Assembly (NCBI GenBank): GCA_947373185.1
Contig: CANBWP010000003.1
Coordinates: forward strand, 1 to 64,000
DNA length: 64,000 nucleotides
Direction of reading: 5' to 3'
DNA from: Comamonadaceae bacterium
GTDB taxonomy: Bacteria > Pseudomonadota > Gammaproteobacteria > Burkholderiales > Burkholderiaceae_C
Shown here: piece after piece, positions 1 through 9,078 of the stretch
Layout of the letters: each line of letters opens with the position of its first letter
How positions within the stretch are numbered: position 1 is the stretch's first letter
Made by a program: the position numbers and the translations under genes
The notes under the pieces: generated by a model
What the model saw: only the letters and a program-made list of their open reading frames with translations
Told to the model about the DNA's origin: nothing
Databases searched by the model: none

Positions 1-383
1 TGCTCCACAGACGCTGGCTCGGTATCGCCTTGTGTCACGATGATGCGGCGCAGGTTGGCGCGGTGTTCGCCGGGCACGTCTTGCCAAGCTTTTTCACCCT
101 TGTGATCGCCAAAGTGAATTTGACGGTCTTGCTCGCCTGGGTTCAAAAACACACCCCAGCGGTAGTCGCGCATTTTGACGTGACCAAACTGTGCCCAACC
201 TTGTGGGTCGACGCTGACGGCGGTACGCAAGTACACGTCCATGTCTTTGGAGCCTTCGGGTCCCATGTCATCCCACCAGTTAATGAAGTTGGGCTGCCAC
301 TGTTCCAAGGCACGTTGCAACGTACGGTCTTCAGACAAGTTGACGTTGTTAGGAATTTTTTCGCTGTAGTTGATACCGGACAT
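1..383 (-). CDS. boxB: Benzoyl-CoA 2,3-epoxidase subunit BoxB (N-terminal 127 codons, runs off left edge)
   Basis: BoxB is the di-iron oxygenase subunit that, with reductase BoxA, converts benzoyl-CoA to its 2,3-epoxide in the aerobic benzoyl-CoA pathway. Only the start of the gene is present. Translation from the ATG at 383-381 begins MSGINYSEKIPNNVNLSEDR and includes WWDDMGPEG and DYRWGVFLNPGEQ, which I recognise as the BoxB N-terminus. The frame stays open to base 1. A GGAG ribosome site lies just upstream and resembles that of boxC. The gene lies 110 bp downstream of boxC on the same strand, so the two are probably co-transcribed. The di-iron ligands lie outside the window and cannot be checked. 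Confidence 0.9.
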   Translation of the reverse strand, partial: MSGINYSEKIPNNVNLSEDRTLQRALEQWQPNFINWWDDMGPEGSKDMDVYLRTAVSVDPQGWAQFGHVKMRDYRWGVFLNPGEQDRQIHFGDHKGEKAWQDVPGEHRANLRRIIVTQGDTEPASVE

Positions 384-493
384 GTGAGTCTCCAGAAATT
401 AAAGCAACGGTGGGGTCAAATTTTGGTTGCAGCAAAGACCACCGGGAACCTTGCTGCACAACACTTTCAAAAAACGGATGCGACTTTCAAGAC

Positions 494-2152
494 TTAAACG
501 CGGTTCATGTCGAACTGCACTTTTTCGCCTTTGCCGTACACCTTCAAGGCACCTTTTTCACCCACCGCATTGGGACGCTGGAAGATCCAGTTTTGCCATG
601 CGGTCAGGCGACCAAAAATACGCGTGAGCATGTTCTCTTGGCTGGCAAAACGCAGGTTGGCTTCGAGGCCAGTGAGGGCATCGGGGGACATGGCGGCGCG
701 CTCTTCCAAGCACATGCGAATTTCGTCGTCCCAATCGATGTCGTCGGGTGCAGCGGTGACCAAGCCGAGTGCCAAGGCAGCATCAGCGTCCAAAGCTTTG
801 CCAATGGCGCCGCGCGCAGCTTCCATGGCGGGCACTTCTTCGTAGAAGCGACGTGCCAAACGGGACTGATCGTTCACCATGGGGTAGAAGCCAAAGTTGA
901 ACTCATTCAATTGAATGGTGGGTGCTTTGTCTGCATCATCGGGCAAGGCCAACATATAAGTGCGGTCGGCACAGAAAGCCAACTCAGCGAAGGTGCCCAC
1001 GAAACAAGTGCCTGGCTCAACGAGTGCAAAAATGCTGCGTGAAGAAACGTCCAAGCGTGCCAAGGTACGGCGCAAGTGGCCAATGGTTTCGCGCACGAAC
1101 CAGTGGTCTTTGTGCGCCAACAAAGTCGCGTCGCTGGCCAAGACTGCTTTTGCATCGCCTGTCGCTTTGAGCAACCAAGTGCCAATGTCGAGTTCGTTGG
1201 TGCGCATGTGCAAAATGGCGTCGTCTAATTCACGCACCATTTGCAAAGGCCACCACTGCGCACCAGCGGCCAAGATGCCGGCAATGTCAGTGGGTTGTGC
1301 AGATGCAGGGGCTTTGACAGTGAACGTTGCCAAACGCTTGGCGCGGTCAATCTCTACGGTCACGTTGTTGTAGCTGACGCGGTCGGCTTCAATGTTGCGC
1401 TGAATCGGTGTGAGGGCCACGCCTTTTTCTGATGCAGGACGGTCGCTTTTAGCGGCCAAATTGTCAGCACGCTGGCGCACCACTTGTTGGAATTGGTTGG
1501 GCTTGGCAATCGCATCGACCAAACGCCAGTCGACGGCTTTTTGACCGCGCACACCTTCTACGCTGGTGCAGAAAATGTCGGCCAAGTCGTGGCGCACATG
1601 GCGCTTATCGGTCACGCGTGTGAGGCCACCGGTACCTGGCAACACACCCAGCAAGGGCACTTCGGGCAAAGACACTGAAGAAGAGCGGTCGTCGACCAAC
1701 ACGATGTCGTCACAGGCCAAGGCCAATTCATAACCGCCGCCAGCGCAAGCACCGTTCAATGCAGCCACAAATTTCAAGCCAGAGTATTTGCTGGCGTCTT
1801 CAATGCCGTTGCGTGTTTCATTGGTGAACTTACAGAAGTTCACTTTCCAGCCGTGTGTAGACACGCCCAACATGAAAATGTTGGCGCCTGAGCAGAACAC
1901 GCGGTCTTTCAAGCTGGTGACCACCACAGAGCGAACTTCGGGGTGCTCAAAGCGAATGCGCTGCAAGGCATCGTGCAATTCAATGTCCACGCCCAAGTCA
2001 TAAGAGTTGAGCTTCAATTTGTAGCCAGGGCGAATGCCTGCGTTTTCGTCAATGTTGATCGACAAAGTGGCCACGGCACCGTCAAAAGCCAAGCTGATGT
2101 GCTTGTAGTTTTCGGGGGTGGTTTGGTAATTGACGATGGGCGCTGTGCTCAT
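494..2152 (-). CDS. boxC: Benzoyl-CoA-dihydrodiol lyase BoxC
   Basis: BoxC opens the ring of 2,3-epoxybenzoyl-CoA by hydrolysis, giving 3,4-dehydroadipyl-CoA semialdehyde and formate. The 552-residue protein has the double crotonase layout of the family. CSGAN (about 87-91) and ACAGGGYE (about 135-142) fit the CoA-binding and oxyanion-hole parts of the first domain, followed by LLGVLPGTGG at about 168. A second, diverged crotonase-like half covers about 290-540. I chose the ATG at 2152 (MSTAPIV) over an in-frame ATG 22 codons upstream because TGGAGACC sits directly before it. It is the first gene of the minus-strand box operon, with boxR upstream and boxB downstream. Confidence 0.93.
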   Translation of the reverse strand: MSTAPIVNYQTTPENYKHISLAFDGAVATLSINIDENAGIRPGYKLKLNSYDLGVDIELHDALQRIRFEHPEVRSVVVTSLKDRVFCSGANIFMLGVSTHGWKVNFCKFTNETRNGIEDASKYSGLKFVAALNGACAGGGYELALACDDIVLVDDRSSSVSLPEVPLLGVLPGTGGLTRVTDKRHVRHDLADIFCTSVEGVRGQKAVDWRLVDAIAKPNQFQQVVRQRADNLAAKSDRPASEKGVALTPIQRNIEADRVSYNNVTVEIDRAKRLATFTVKAPASAQPTDIAGILAAGAQWWPLQMVRELDDAILHMRTNELDIGTWLLKATGDAKAVLASDATLLAHKDHWFVRETIGHLRRTLARLDVSSRSIFALVEPGTCFVGTFAELAFCADRTYMLALPDDADKAPTIQLNEFNFGFYPMVNDQSRLARRFYEEVPAMEAARGAIGKALDADAALALGLVTAAPDDIDWDDEIRMCLEERAAMSPDALTGLEANLRFASQENMLTRIFGRLTAWQNWIFQRPNAVGEKGALKVYGKGEKVQFDMNRV

Positions 2153-2233
2153 GAGGGTCTCCAATGATTGGCTTTGAACTGACTGAGTGATTCTTGAAAA
2201 GCAGATCGATGTCGACATCGATTTGCGTTGACA

Positions 2234-2247
2234 TGCAGTTTAGTGCA
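2234..2247. promoter_or_regulatory. BoxR operator, site 1 (over boxC -10)
   Basis: TGCA-GTTTAG-TGCA. This is the TGCA-N6-TGCA architecture known for the related regulator BzdR. Read on the minus strand it is TGCACTAAACTGCA, with the boxC -10 box TAAACT embedded. The middle TTTA is shared with the other perfect sites. Confidence 0.7.
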
Positions 2248-2265
2248 TTAAAATTAGCAGCTCAA
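2237..2265 (-). promoter_or_regulatory. Predicted sigma-70 promoter of boxCB
   Basis: On the minus strand, TTGAGC (2265-2260) and TAAACT (2242-2237) are separated by 17 bp. The -10 hexamer lies inside a TGCA-N6-TGCA operator (2234-2247), so a bound BoxR would block it. The predicted transcript would start near 2230 and have a leader of about 78 nt. This is a sequence-only prediction. Confidence 0.55.
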
Positions 2266-2267
2266 TA

Positions 2268-2281
2268 TGCAATTTATTGCA
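2268..2281. promoter_or_regulatory. BoxR operator, site 2 (upstream of boxC -35)
   Basis: TGCA-ATTTAT-TGCA is a perfect 14-bp palindrome. Its start is 34 bp from the start of site 1, and it lies just upstream of the predicted boxC -35 box (2260-2265). Two sites of the same type in one promoter region suggest cooperative binding. Confidence 0.65.
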
Positions 2282-2315
2282 TTTATTAGGTATTTACCCT
2301 AGTACCCACCACAAC

Positions 2316-3233
2316 TCACTCAACCCACTGAAGTTCTTTGCGTACTTCAGTTTTCAAGCGTCGGAAACTTTCTTCGACATCCTGAGCGCTGGTGTCGATG
2401 GCGATGTCCGCCTTGGAATAAAAAGCCGAGCGGCCTTCGAGAATGCGCTTCAAATCCGCCATGGCTTCGGGGCTGGCCGCCATGGGTCGTAAATCACCTT
2501 GTGCCGCCACCCGGGCCATGTGGTCGTTGGCATTGGCTTGCAGCCAGACCGTGGTGCAGTGAGACAAAAGCAAATTGAAATTGGCAGAGTCGGACACCAA
2601 TCCGCCAGGTGTTGCAATGACCACTTCGGGGTAAATTTGAATGGCTTCTTCCAAAGCTCGGCGTTCGTAACGGCGGTAGGCGTTGGCTCCATACAGGTTG
2701 TGAATTTCGCTGATTTGGCAGCCCGCAAATTTTTCAATTTCCCGGCTGAGTTCAATGAAGGGGAAACCCAGATCATCCGCCAAACGCTGGCCCAGCGTGG
2801 TTTTGCCAGCGCCTCTCAAACCAATCAGGGCGACACGCGTGCGTCTGGCAGAGGCATCGCCACCTTCACCAAACAATTCTGTCAATTGCATGCGGGCACG
2901 GCGCAAATCAGCCTCGTTGCGCTTGCTGAGAATTTCGCGAATCAGCAACCATTCGGGTGTGCTGGTGCTGATGTCACCCAACAATTCAGCCAAGGAACAT
3001 TGCAAGGCATGCGACACCTGCAAGAGCACCAGCACCGACACATTGCCAGTGCCATATTCCAAATTGGCCAAATGACGCTCAGACACATCGGCGGCCAAGG
3101 CCACGGCTTTGCGCGTCATGCCTTTGCGTGAACGCAAGTTGCGCACGCGCTCACCCAGCGCCATCAAAAATGGACTGCGCAAAGGCTCCAATGAGCTGCC
3201 AACTTCTACAAATGCGGTCGATGATTCGGTCAC
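2316..3233 (-). CDS. boxR: BoxR/BzdR-type benzoate-pathway regulator: HTH domain fused to a shikimate-kinase-like domain
   Basis: This is a repressor of aromatic-CoA catabolism whose kinase-like domain is thought to sense benzoyl-CoA, as in BzdR of Azoarcus. In the 305-residue form an XRE-type helix-turn-helix (GERVRNLRSRKGMTRKAVAL, then ERHLANLEYG) covers about 25-85. A linker leads to a P-loop domain with GLRGAGKTTLG at about 138-148, like shikimate kinase. I prefer the GTG start at 3233: GGAGACC ends 3 bases before it, within the 12-mer TCATTGGAGACC that also precedes boxC, and the length then matches the roughly 298 residues of BzdR. An ATG at 3275 would add 14 residues and has no clear ribosome site. 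It lies between boxC and the divergent ligase gene. Confidence 0.88.
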   Translation of the reverse strand: MTESSTAFVEVGSSLEPLRSPFLMALGERVRNLRSRKGMTRKAVALAADVSERHLANLEYGTGNVSVLVLLQVSHALQCSLAELLGDISTSTPEWLLIREILSKRNEADLRRARMQLTELFGEGGDASARRTRVALIGLRGAGKTTLGQRLADDLGFPFIELSREIEKFAGCQISEIHNLYGANAYRRYERRALEEAIQIYPEVVIATPGGLVSDSANFNLLLSHCTTVWLQANANDHMARVAAQGDLRPMAASPEAMADLKRILEGRSAFYSKADIAIDTSAQDVEESFRRLKTEVRKELQWVE

Positions 3234-3317
3234 CGAGGTCTCCAATGACTTTTGAATGTGCTGTGCCCATTTCAAAATCTCAAGGGAAAACCCTAGATTT
3301 CAAAGGCAGACAAAACA

Positions 3318-3331
3318 TGCACTTTACTGCA
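3318..3331. promoter_or_regulatory. BoxR operator, site 3 (over boxR -10)
   Basis: TGCA-CTTTAC-TGCA. On the minus strand it reads TGCAGTAAAGTGCA and contains the predicted boxR -10 box TAAAGT in the same register as site 1 contains the boxC -10. This implies autorepression. Confidence 0.7.
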
Positions 3332-3348
3332 TACTCGCTAGCAAGCAA
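3321..3348 (-). promoter_or_regulatory. Predicted boxR promoter
   Basis: TTGCTT (3348-3343) and TAAAGT (3326-3321) on the minus strand are spaced by 16 bp. The -10 is inside operator site 3. The leader to the GTG start would be about 80 nt, similar to the boxC leader. Confidence 0.5.
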
Positions 3349-3367
3349 GATAGTGCATTTATACCGC

Positions 3368-3396
3368 TTGTTGAAAGAAACCCCAAGCGTTTTAAT
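3368..3396 (+). promoter_or_regulatory. Predicted promoter of the benzoate-CoA ligase gene with degenerate BoxR site
   Basis: TTGTTG (3368-3373) and TTTAAT (3391-3396) are spaced by 17 bp and point to the ligase gene, giving a leader of about 34 nt. A degenerate operator AGCG-TTTTAA-TGCA (3386-3399) overlaps the -10. Another half-conserved site, AGCA-AGATAG-TGCA (3344-3357), lies upstream. Weaker sites here could mean looser control of the ligase than of boxCB; this is inference. Confidence 0.45.
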
Positions 3397-3436
3397 GCAC
3401 TCCTCTGAAAATTTTTGACAGATCACGGAGATCGCC

Positions 3437-5002
3437 ATGGCCCTGCCTTCCGCACCCCCTGCGCAATTTAACTTCGCACAGTTCTTGATTGCCGCCAACA
3501 ACAGCCGTAAGGACAAAACGGCGCTCATTGACGATGTCGGCAGCCTCACCTTTGGCGCCATGGCTGAACAAATTCGCGCTTGCGCTGCCGGATTGCGCAA
3601 GCTGGGCCTCAAGCGCGAAGAGCGCGTTTTATTGCTCATGCACGACAGCAGCGATTGGGTGGTGTCTTTCTTGGGTGCACTTTATGCAGGTCTTGTGCCA
3701 GTGGCCGTCAACACCTTGCTAACACCCGAAGACTATGCCTTCATGATCAACAACAGCCGTGCCCAAGCGGCCATGGTGTCCTCCGCATTGCTGGGCACTT
3801 TGAATGCCGCCATTGCACATGGCACCAAAAGCATCAAACATGTGGTGGTCTCTCGCCACGAAGGCGACCTGCCTGCACCCAACATGCACTTCAAAGACTT
3901 GTTGTCTTCAGCCTCGGGACCTAGCTTGCCCGCCGAAACACACGCTGACGAACCGGCGTTCTGGTTGTTCTCATCCGGCTCCACAGGCAACCCAAAAGGT
4001 ACCGTGCACACCCAAGGCAATTTGTACTGGACAGCGCAGTTGTATGGCAAAGGCGTGTTGGCTTTGACGTCTAACGACGTGGTCTTCTCAGCGGCCAAAT
4101 TGTTCTTTGCATATGGTTTGGGCAACGCCCTGACCTTCCCCTTGAGTGTGGGTGCCAGTGTGGTCTTGATGGCCGAGCGCCCCACCCCACAAGCCACATT
4201 CAAACGTTTGGTCGATCACAAGCCCACCGTGTTTTACGGCGCGCCCACCGGTTACGGCGGTATGTTGGCAAGCCCTGACTTACCCACCAAAGATCAAGTG
4301 GCCCTGCGCCTATGCTCATCGGCCGGCGAGGCATTGCCAGCCGACATTGGGGAGCGCTGGACGGCACGTTTTGGCTGCGAAATCATTGACGGCATTGGCT
4401 CCACCGAAATGCTGCACGTGTTCTTGTCTAACAAACCAGGTGATGTGCGCTACGGCACCACGGGCAAGCCTGTTCCGGGTTACGAAGTGCAACTGCGCGG
4501 CGAAGAAGGCGAAGTGCTGACCGGACACAACGAGATTGGCGACCTTTACATCAAAGGTCCCTCTTCTGCCTTGATGTACTGGAACAATCGCGAAAAATCG
4601 CGCGACACCTTTCAAGGTGAATGGACCAAGAGCGGCGACAAATACTCGCGCGACCCCGATGGTTATTACACCTATGCCGGGCGCAACGACGACATGCTGA
4701 AGGTCAGTGGCATCTATGTGTCGCCCTTTGAAGTGGAATCGACCTTGGTCCAACACCCTGCCATTTTGGAAGCTGCCGTCATTGGCAAAGTGGACGCCGA
4801 TGGCCTGACCAAAACCAAAGCCTTCATTGTGTTGAAGGCCAGTCAAAGCTTGACCGAAGAAGAAGTGAAGGCCTTTGTGAAAGAGCGTTTGGCGCCCTAC
4901 AAATACCCACGCTTCATTCAATTCATCACTGAACTGCCCAAAACCGCTACAGGCAAAATTCAACGCTTCCGTTTGCGCGATTTAGAAAACAAAAAGGCTT
5001 GA
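3437..5002 (+). CDS. bclA: Benzoate-CoA ligase
   Basis: This ligase activates benzoate with ATP and CoA to benzoyl-CoA, the entry step for BoxAB. The 521-residue protein belongs to the ANL adenylating superfamily. The P-loop SSGSTGNPKG is at about 179-188. The C-terminal swivel domain ends in TATGKIQRFRLR with the conserved catalytic lysine. The ATG at 3437 follows CACGGAG at a normal distance. Its divergent partner is boxR, and the shared 200-bp region carries BoxR-type operators. Substrate assignment rests on context together with overall similarity to 4-hydroxybenzoate/benzoate ligases; a relative acting on substituted benzoates cannot be excluded. Confidence 0.92.
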   Translation: MALPSAPPAQFNFAQFLIAANNSRKDKTALIDDVGSLTFGAMAEQIRACAAGLRKLGLKREERVLLLMHDSSDWVVSFLGALYAGLVPVAVNTLLTPEDYAFMINNSRAQAAMVSSALLGTLNAAIAHGTKSIKHVVVSRHEGDLPAPNMHFKDLLSSASGPSLPAETHADEPAFWLFSSGSTGNPKGTVHTQGNLYWTAQLYGKGVLALTSNDVVFSAAKLFFAYGLGNALTFPLSVGASVVLMAERPTPQATFKRLVDHKPTVFYGAPTGYGGMLASPDLPTKDQVALRLCSSAGEALPADIGERWTARFGCEIIDGIGSTEMLHVFLSNKPGDVRYGTTGKPVPGYEVQLRGEEGEVLTGHNEIGDLYIKGPSSALMYWNNREKSRDTFQGEWTKSGDKYSRDPDGYYTYAGRNDDMLKVSGIYVSPFEVESTLVQHPAILEAAVIGKVDADGLTKTKAFIVLKASQSLTEEEVKAFVKERLAPYKYPRFIQFITELPKTATGKIQRFRLRDLENKKA

Positions 5003-5028
5003 AAGCCTAAGCCTTCAAGCCTTTGCGA

Positions 5029-5058
5029 AGTGGCCTCATTCAGAGGCCACTGCTTTTT
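5029..5058 (+). terminator. Rho-independent terminator after bclA
   Basis: A perfect 9-bp stem AGTGGCCTC/GAGGCCACT (5029-5037/5043-5051) with a 5-nt loop is followed by a T tract. A second hairpin (4994-5003/5014-5023) overlaps the stop codon of the ligase. Confidence 0.8.
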
Positions 5059-5061
5059 GTA

Positions 5062-6150
5062 TCAAGTGTTTTTTGACACGGTGATGGTGGGGAATTTGGC
5101 AGAAAAATCCTTGGCCTTGGCCGCAATTTTGATGGCCACTTGGCGCGCCACCGATTTGTAAATGCTGGCCACTTCGCCATCGGGATCGGCCACCACAGTG
5201 GGTTTGCCATTGTCAGCTTGCAAACGAATTTGCATGTTCAAGGGCAAGGCACCCAAGTAGTCCATTTGGTAGTTCTCGGCCATTTTCTTGCCGCCATCAG
5301 CGCCAAAGATGTGCTCAACATGACCGCAGTTTGTACAGACGTGAACCGCCATGTTTTCCACAATGCCCAAAATAGGCACGCCCACTTTTTCAAACATCTT
5401 GATGCCCTTTTTGGCATCCAGCAAAGCGATGTCTTGCGGCGTGGTCACGATCACGGCGCCCGTCATGGGCACGCGTTGGCTGAGTGTGAGTTGAATGTCA
5501 CCCGTGCCAGGCGGCATGTCGATGATCAAATAATCCAGGTCTTTCCAATTGGTTTGGCGTAGCAATTGTTCTAAGGCTTGGGTGGCCATGGGGCCGCGCC
5601 AAATCATGGCTTCGTCTTGGTTCACCAAGAAGCCAATTGACATCACTTGCACGCCATAGTTTTCCATGGGTTCCATGGTTTTGCCGTCTTCGCTTTCGGG
5701 ACGGCCTTCAATGCCCATCATCATGGGCTGGCTGGGGCCGTAGATGTCGGCGTCGAGCAAGCCCACACTGGCACCTTCTGCGGCCAGCGCCAAGGCCAAG
5801 TTGACAGCGGTGGTGCTCTTGCCCACGCCGCCTTTGCCAGAGGCAACGGCCACGATATTTTTGACCTGCGGTAGCAAGGCCACACCGCGCTGAGCTGCAT
5901 GGGCCACAATTTTCATGGTGACGTTGGCTGAGACATTGGTCACACCGGGGACCTGCTTGGCAGCCGCAATCAGGGCATTGCGCAAACCAGGAATTTGGCT
6001 CTTGGCGGGGTAGCCCAACTCAACGTCAAAGGCCACATTGCCACCGTCTACCACCAGGTTTTTGAGGGCTTTGGTGGAGACAAAATCTTTGCCGGTGTTG
6101 GGGTCGATGACCGATTCGAGGGCTTTTTGGAGTTGTTCTGGGGTCGACAT
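5062..6150 (-). CDS. apbC: Iron-sulfur cluster carrier ApbC/Mrp (P-loop NTPase)
   Basis: A cytoplasmic ATPase that carries and transfers Fe-S clusters. The 362-residue protein starts with a DUF59/MIP18-like domain (about 5-80). The deviant Walker A SGKGGVGKSTT follows at about 104-114, then DADIYGPSQP, and C272-x-x-C275 (VCTNCGH) as the likely cluster-binding pair. The start MSTPEQL gives the full family length. It stands alone, convergent with bclA and divergent from metG, an arrangement often seen in proteobacteria. Confidence 0.93.
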   Translation of the reverse strand: MSTPEQLQKALESVIDPNTGKDFVSTKALKNLVVDGGNVAFDVELGYPAKSQIPGLRNALIAAAKQVPGVTNVSANVTMKIVAHAAQRGVALLPQVKNIVAVASGKGGVGKSTTAVNLALALAAEGASVGLLDADIYGPSQPMMMGIEGRPESEDGKTMEPMENYGVQVMSIGFLVNQDEAMIWRGPMATQALEQLLRQTNWKDLDYLIIDMPPGTGDIQLTLSQRVPMTGAVIVTTPQDIALLDAKKGIKMFEKVGVPILGIVENMAVHVCTNCGHVEHIFGADGGKKMAENYQMDYLGALPLNMQIRLQADNGKPTVVADPDGEVASIYKSVARQVAIKIAAKAKDFSAKFPTITVSKNT

Positions 6151-6239
6151 GTGAAACTTTCTGCGAATGGCCGGAAGTTTAGCGACATCGAGTGGCTGAA
6201 GCCCATAAAATCAAGGATTCCCCTACAAATTGCCCCCTC

Positions 6240-8324
6240 ATGTCTGCCTCGTCTGTTTCGAACCTCACTGCTGCCCAGCGACAAATTTTTGTCACGACCG
6301 CATTGCCCTATGCCAATGGCAATTTCCACATCGGTCACATCATGGAATACATCCAGGCCGACATCTGGGTTCGCGCACAACGCATGCAGGGCCATGAGGT
6401 GCATTTTGTGTGCGCTGACGATGCACACGGTGCGCCCATCATGATTGCCGCCGAAAAAGCAGGCATCACACCCCAACAATTTGTGGCCAACATTGCAGCG
6501 GGTCGCAAGCCTTATCTCGACGGCTTTCACATCGCCTTTGACAACTGGCATTCCACCGATGGCCCCGAGAACCACGAACTGGCGCAACAAATTTACCGCG
6601 ACCTCAAAGCCGCCGGCCTGATTGCCACCAAAACCATCGAGCAGTTCTTTGACCCCGAAAAGTCAATGTTCTTGCCAGACCGCTTCATCAAAGGTGAGTG
6701 TCCTAAGTGCGGCACCAAAGACCAATATGGCGACAGCTGCGAATCTTGTGGCGCGGTTTATTCACCCACCGAAGTCAAAAACCCTTATTCCACTTTGTCG
6801 GGTGCCACACCGGTTTTGAAACAGTCTGAGCATTACTTCTTCAAACTGTCCGATCCACGCTGCGTTGAATTCTTAGAAAAATGGACGCACGAATCTGGCC
6901 GTTTGCAGCCCGAAGTACTGAACAAAATCAAAGAATGGTTTGCCAAAGACGAAGAAGGTCAAGGCGGCTTGGGCGACTGGGACATCAGCCGCGATTCACC
7001 CTATTTCGGCATTGAAATTCCCGATGCGCCCGGTAAATACTTCTACGTCTGGCTCGATGCACCCATTGGTTATTTGGCTTCGCTCAAAAACTATTTGGGC
7101 AAGATGGGGGTGGACTATGACGCCTACATCAACAATCCCAAGGTCGAGCAGTACCACTTCATTGGCAAAGACATCACGTATTTCCACACGCTTTTCTGGC
7201 CCGCCATGCTGCACTTCAGCGGCCGCAAAACGCCCAATGCCGTGTTTGTGCACGGCTTCTTAACCGTCAGCGGCGAGAAGATGAGCAAGAGCCGCGGCAC
7301 CGGCCTCGACCCGCTCAAGTATTTGAAACTGGGCATGAACCCCGAGTGGTTGCGCTACTACATTGCCGCCAAACTGAACGGCCGCAACGAAGACGTCGAC
7401 TTCAACCCCGAAGACTTCATGGCCCGCGTCAACTCCGACTTGGTGGGCAAGTACATCAACATCGCGTCGCGCGCTGCAGGCTTCATTGCCAAGCGCTTGG
7501 GCGGCAAGTTGGGCACGGTATCGGCCGATGGCCAAGCTTTGCTGAAGCAATTGCACGAAGGCGTGGCGCCCATCGCCAAGCTTTATGACGAACGCGATTA
7601 CGCCAAAGCCCTGCGCGAAGTGATGCTCTTGGCCGATCGCGTGAACGAGTACGTGGACCAAAACAAACCTTGGGAATTGGCCAAACAAGAAGGCATGGAT
7701 GCACGCCTGCACGACGTGTGCACCACCTGCATTGAAGCTTTCCGTTTGCTCAGCCTGATGCTCAAGCCTGTGCTGCCTTCATTGGCCAGCAACGTGGAAA
7801 AATTCTTGAACATTGAGGCCATGAACTTCACCCATGTGCAAGCTTCCCTGGGTGCAGGTCACGCCATCAACGACTACAAACATTTGATGCAACGTGTGGA
7901 TGTGGCCATGCTTGATGCATTGTTCGAAGCCCCTGAGCCTGTGGTGGAGGCCGCACCTCTGCCAGGCGGCGAAGCCATTGCCCCCACCATCTCCATCGAC
8001 GACTTTGCCAAGATCGATTTGCGCATCGCGCAAATTGTGCAATGCGAAGTCGTGGAAGGCTCCACCAAACTTTTGCGCCTCACTTTGGATGTGGGCGAAG
8101 GCAAACACCGCAATGTGTTCAGCGGCATTGCCAGTGTCTACAAGCCTGAAGACTTGGTGGGCAAGCTGACTGTGATGGTGGCCAATTTGGCACCCCGCAA
8201 AATGAAGTTTGGTGTGTCTGAAGGCATGGTGCTGGCCGCCAGCCATGCAGATGAAAAAGCCGAACCCGGCATTTACGTGTTGAACCCATGGCCAGGTGCA
8301 AAACCTGGCATGCGCATTCACTGA
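6240..8324 (+). CDS. metG: Methionyl-tRNA synthetase
   Basis: Charges tRNA-Met with methionine. The 694-residue protein has the HIGH signature at 30-33 ([10 protein letters not shown]) and a zinc knuckle CPKCG...CESCG near 150-170. The KMSKS loop is at about 346-350. A C-terminal EMAP/tRNA-binding domain spans about 588-694 ([13 protein letters not shown]). The ATG at 6240 is preferred over an upstream in-frame ATG at 6192 because the latter would add 16 unconserved residues. A TAAAAT -10-like box at 6205-6210 also lies between the two. Divergent from apbC. Confidence 0.96.
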   Translation: MSASSVSNLTAAQRQIFVTTALPYANGNFHIGHIMEYIQADIWVRAQRMQGHEVHFVCADDAHGAPIMIAAEKAGITPQQFVANIAAGRKPYLDGFHIAFDNWHSTDGPENHELAQQIYRDLKAAGLIATKTIEQFFDPEKSMFLPDRFIKGECPKCGTKDQYGDSCESCGAVYSPTEVKNPYSTLSGATPVLKQSEHYFFKLSDPRCVEFLEKWTHESGRLQPEVLNKIKEWFAKDEEGQGGLGDWDISRDSPYFGIEIPDAPGKYFYVWLDAPIGYLASLKNYLGKMGVDYDAYINNPKVEQYHFIGKDITYFHTLFWPAMLHFSGRKTPNAVFVHGFLTVSGEKMSKSRGTGLDPLKYLKLGMNPEWLRYYIAAKLNGRNEDVDFNPEDFMARVNSDLVGKYINIASRAAGFIAKRLGGKLGTVSADGQALLKQLHEGVAPIAKLYDERDYAKALREVMLLADRVNEYVDQNKPWELAKQEGMDARLHDVCTTCIEAFRLLSLMLKPVLPSLASNVEKFLNIEAMNFTHVQASLGAGHAINDYKHLMQRVDVAMLDALFEAPEPVVEAAPLPGGEAIAPTISIDDFAKIDLRIAQIVQCEVVEGSTKLLRLTLDVGEGKHRNVFSGIASVYKPEDLVGKLTVMVANLAPRKMKFGVSEGMVLAASHADEKAEPGIYVLNPWPGAKPGMRIH

Positions 8325-8329
8325 GCCGA

Positions 8330-9073
8330 ATGTTCCCACTGATACACGGATGGACCAGCGTGGCACGCTCGTCCCAAGCCAATATCAGGTTGGGGGCGGT
8401 GTTAAGTTTCATTGCGGGAGCGGCCAATGCCGGTGGGTTCTTGGCCGTGGGGCGCTATACCTCTCACATGACTGGCGTGGTTTCATCTGTCGCTGATGAC
8501 ATCGTCTTGGGAAATTTCACATTGATGGCAGTGGGCTTGGGTAGCCTTTGTGCATTTTTGATCGGCGCCATGTGCACGGCCATTTTGGTCAATTGGGGCT
8601 TGCGCAAGCAACTGAGCAGCGCCTACAGCTTACCGTTGGTCGTCGAATCCTTGGCGCTTTTGGCCTTTGGACTTTTTGGTGCAGCCATCAGCGGTTTTGC
8701 CAGTCTCTTTTTGCCTCTGACCGTGCTTTTGTTGTGCTTCATGATGGGCCTGCAAAATGCCGTGATTACAAAAATATCGCATGCCGAAATTCGCACCACC
8801 CACGTCACAGGCCTGGTGACCGACTTGGGCATTGAGTTGGGTAAATGGGTCTACATCAACCGACTCAAAGGGCCAGACACAGTCAAGGCCAATCGGCAAA
8901 GGCTGCGAGTCCATGCGCTCCTGATTGCTTTCTTTTTTGTAGGCGGCTTGTCTGGTGCATGGGGTTTCAAAGCATGGGGCTACATCACCACATTGCCCCT
9001 TGCCGCACTCTTGTGGACTTTGGCCATGCGTCCGGTCTTTGATGACATCCGAGTTTGGCTAGCGCGCGCTTGA
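8330..9073 (+). CDS. YoaK/DUF1275-family inner-membrane protein
   Basis: A 247-residue hydrophobic protein with about six membrane segments. FIAGAANAGGFLAVG near the N-terminus and the SHMTG motif (RYTSHMTGVVS) identify DUF1275, whose transport substrate is unknown. The ATG at 8330 lies 5 bp after the metG stop; a start inside metG is possible but adds an implausible N-terminus. It is followed at once by a SulP transporter gene, suggesting co-transcription. Function unproven. Confidence 0.8.
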   Translation: MFPLIHGWTSVARSSQANIRLGAVLSFIAGAANAGGFLAVGRYTSHMTGVVSSVADDIVLGNFTLMAVGLGSLCAFLIGAMCTAILVNWGLRKQLSSAYSLPLVVESLALLAFGLFGAAISGFASLFLPLTVLLLCFMMGLQNAVITKISHAEIRTTHVTGLVTDLGIELGKWVYINRLKGPDTVKANRQRLRVHALLIAFFFVGGLSGAWGFKAWGYITTLPLAALLWTLAMRPVFDDIRVWLARA

Positions 9074-9078
9074 TCCTG

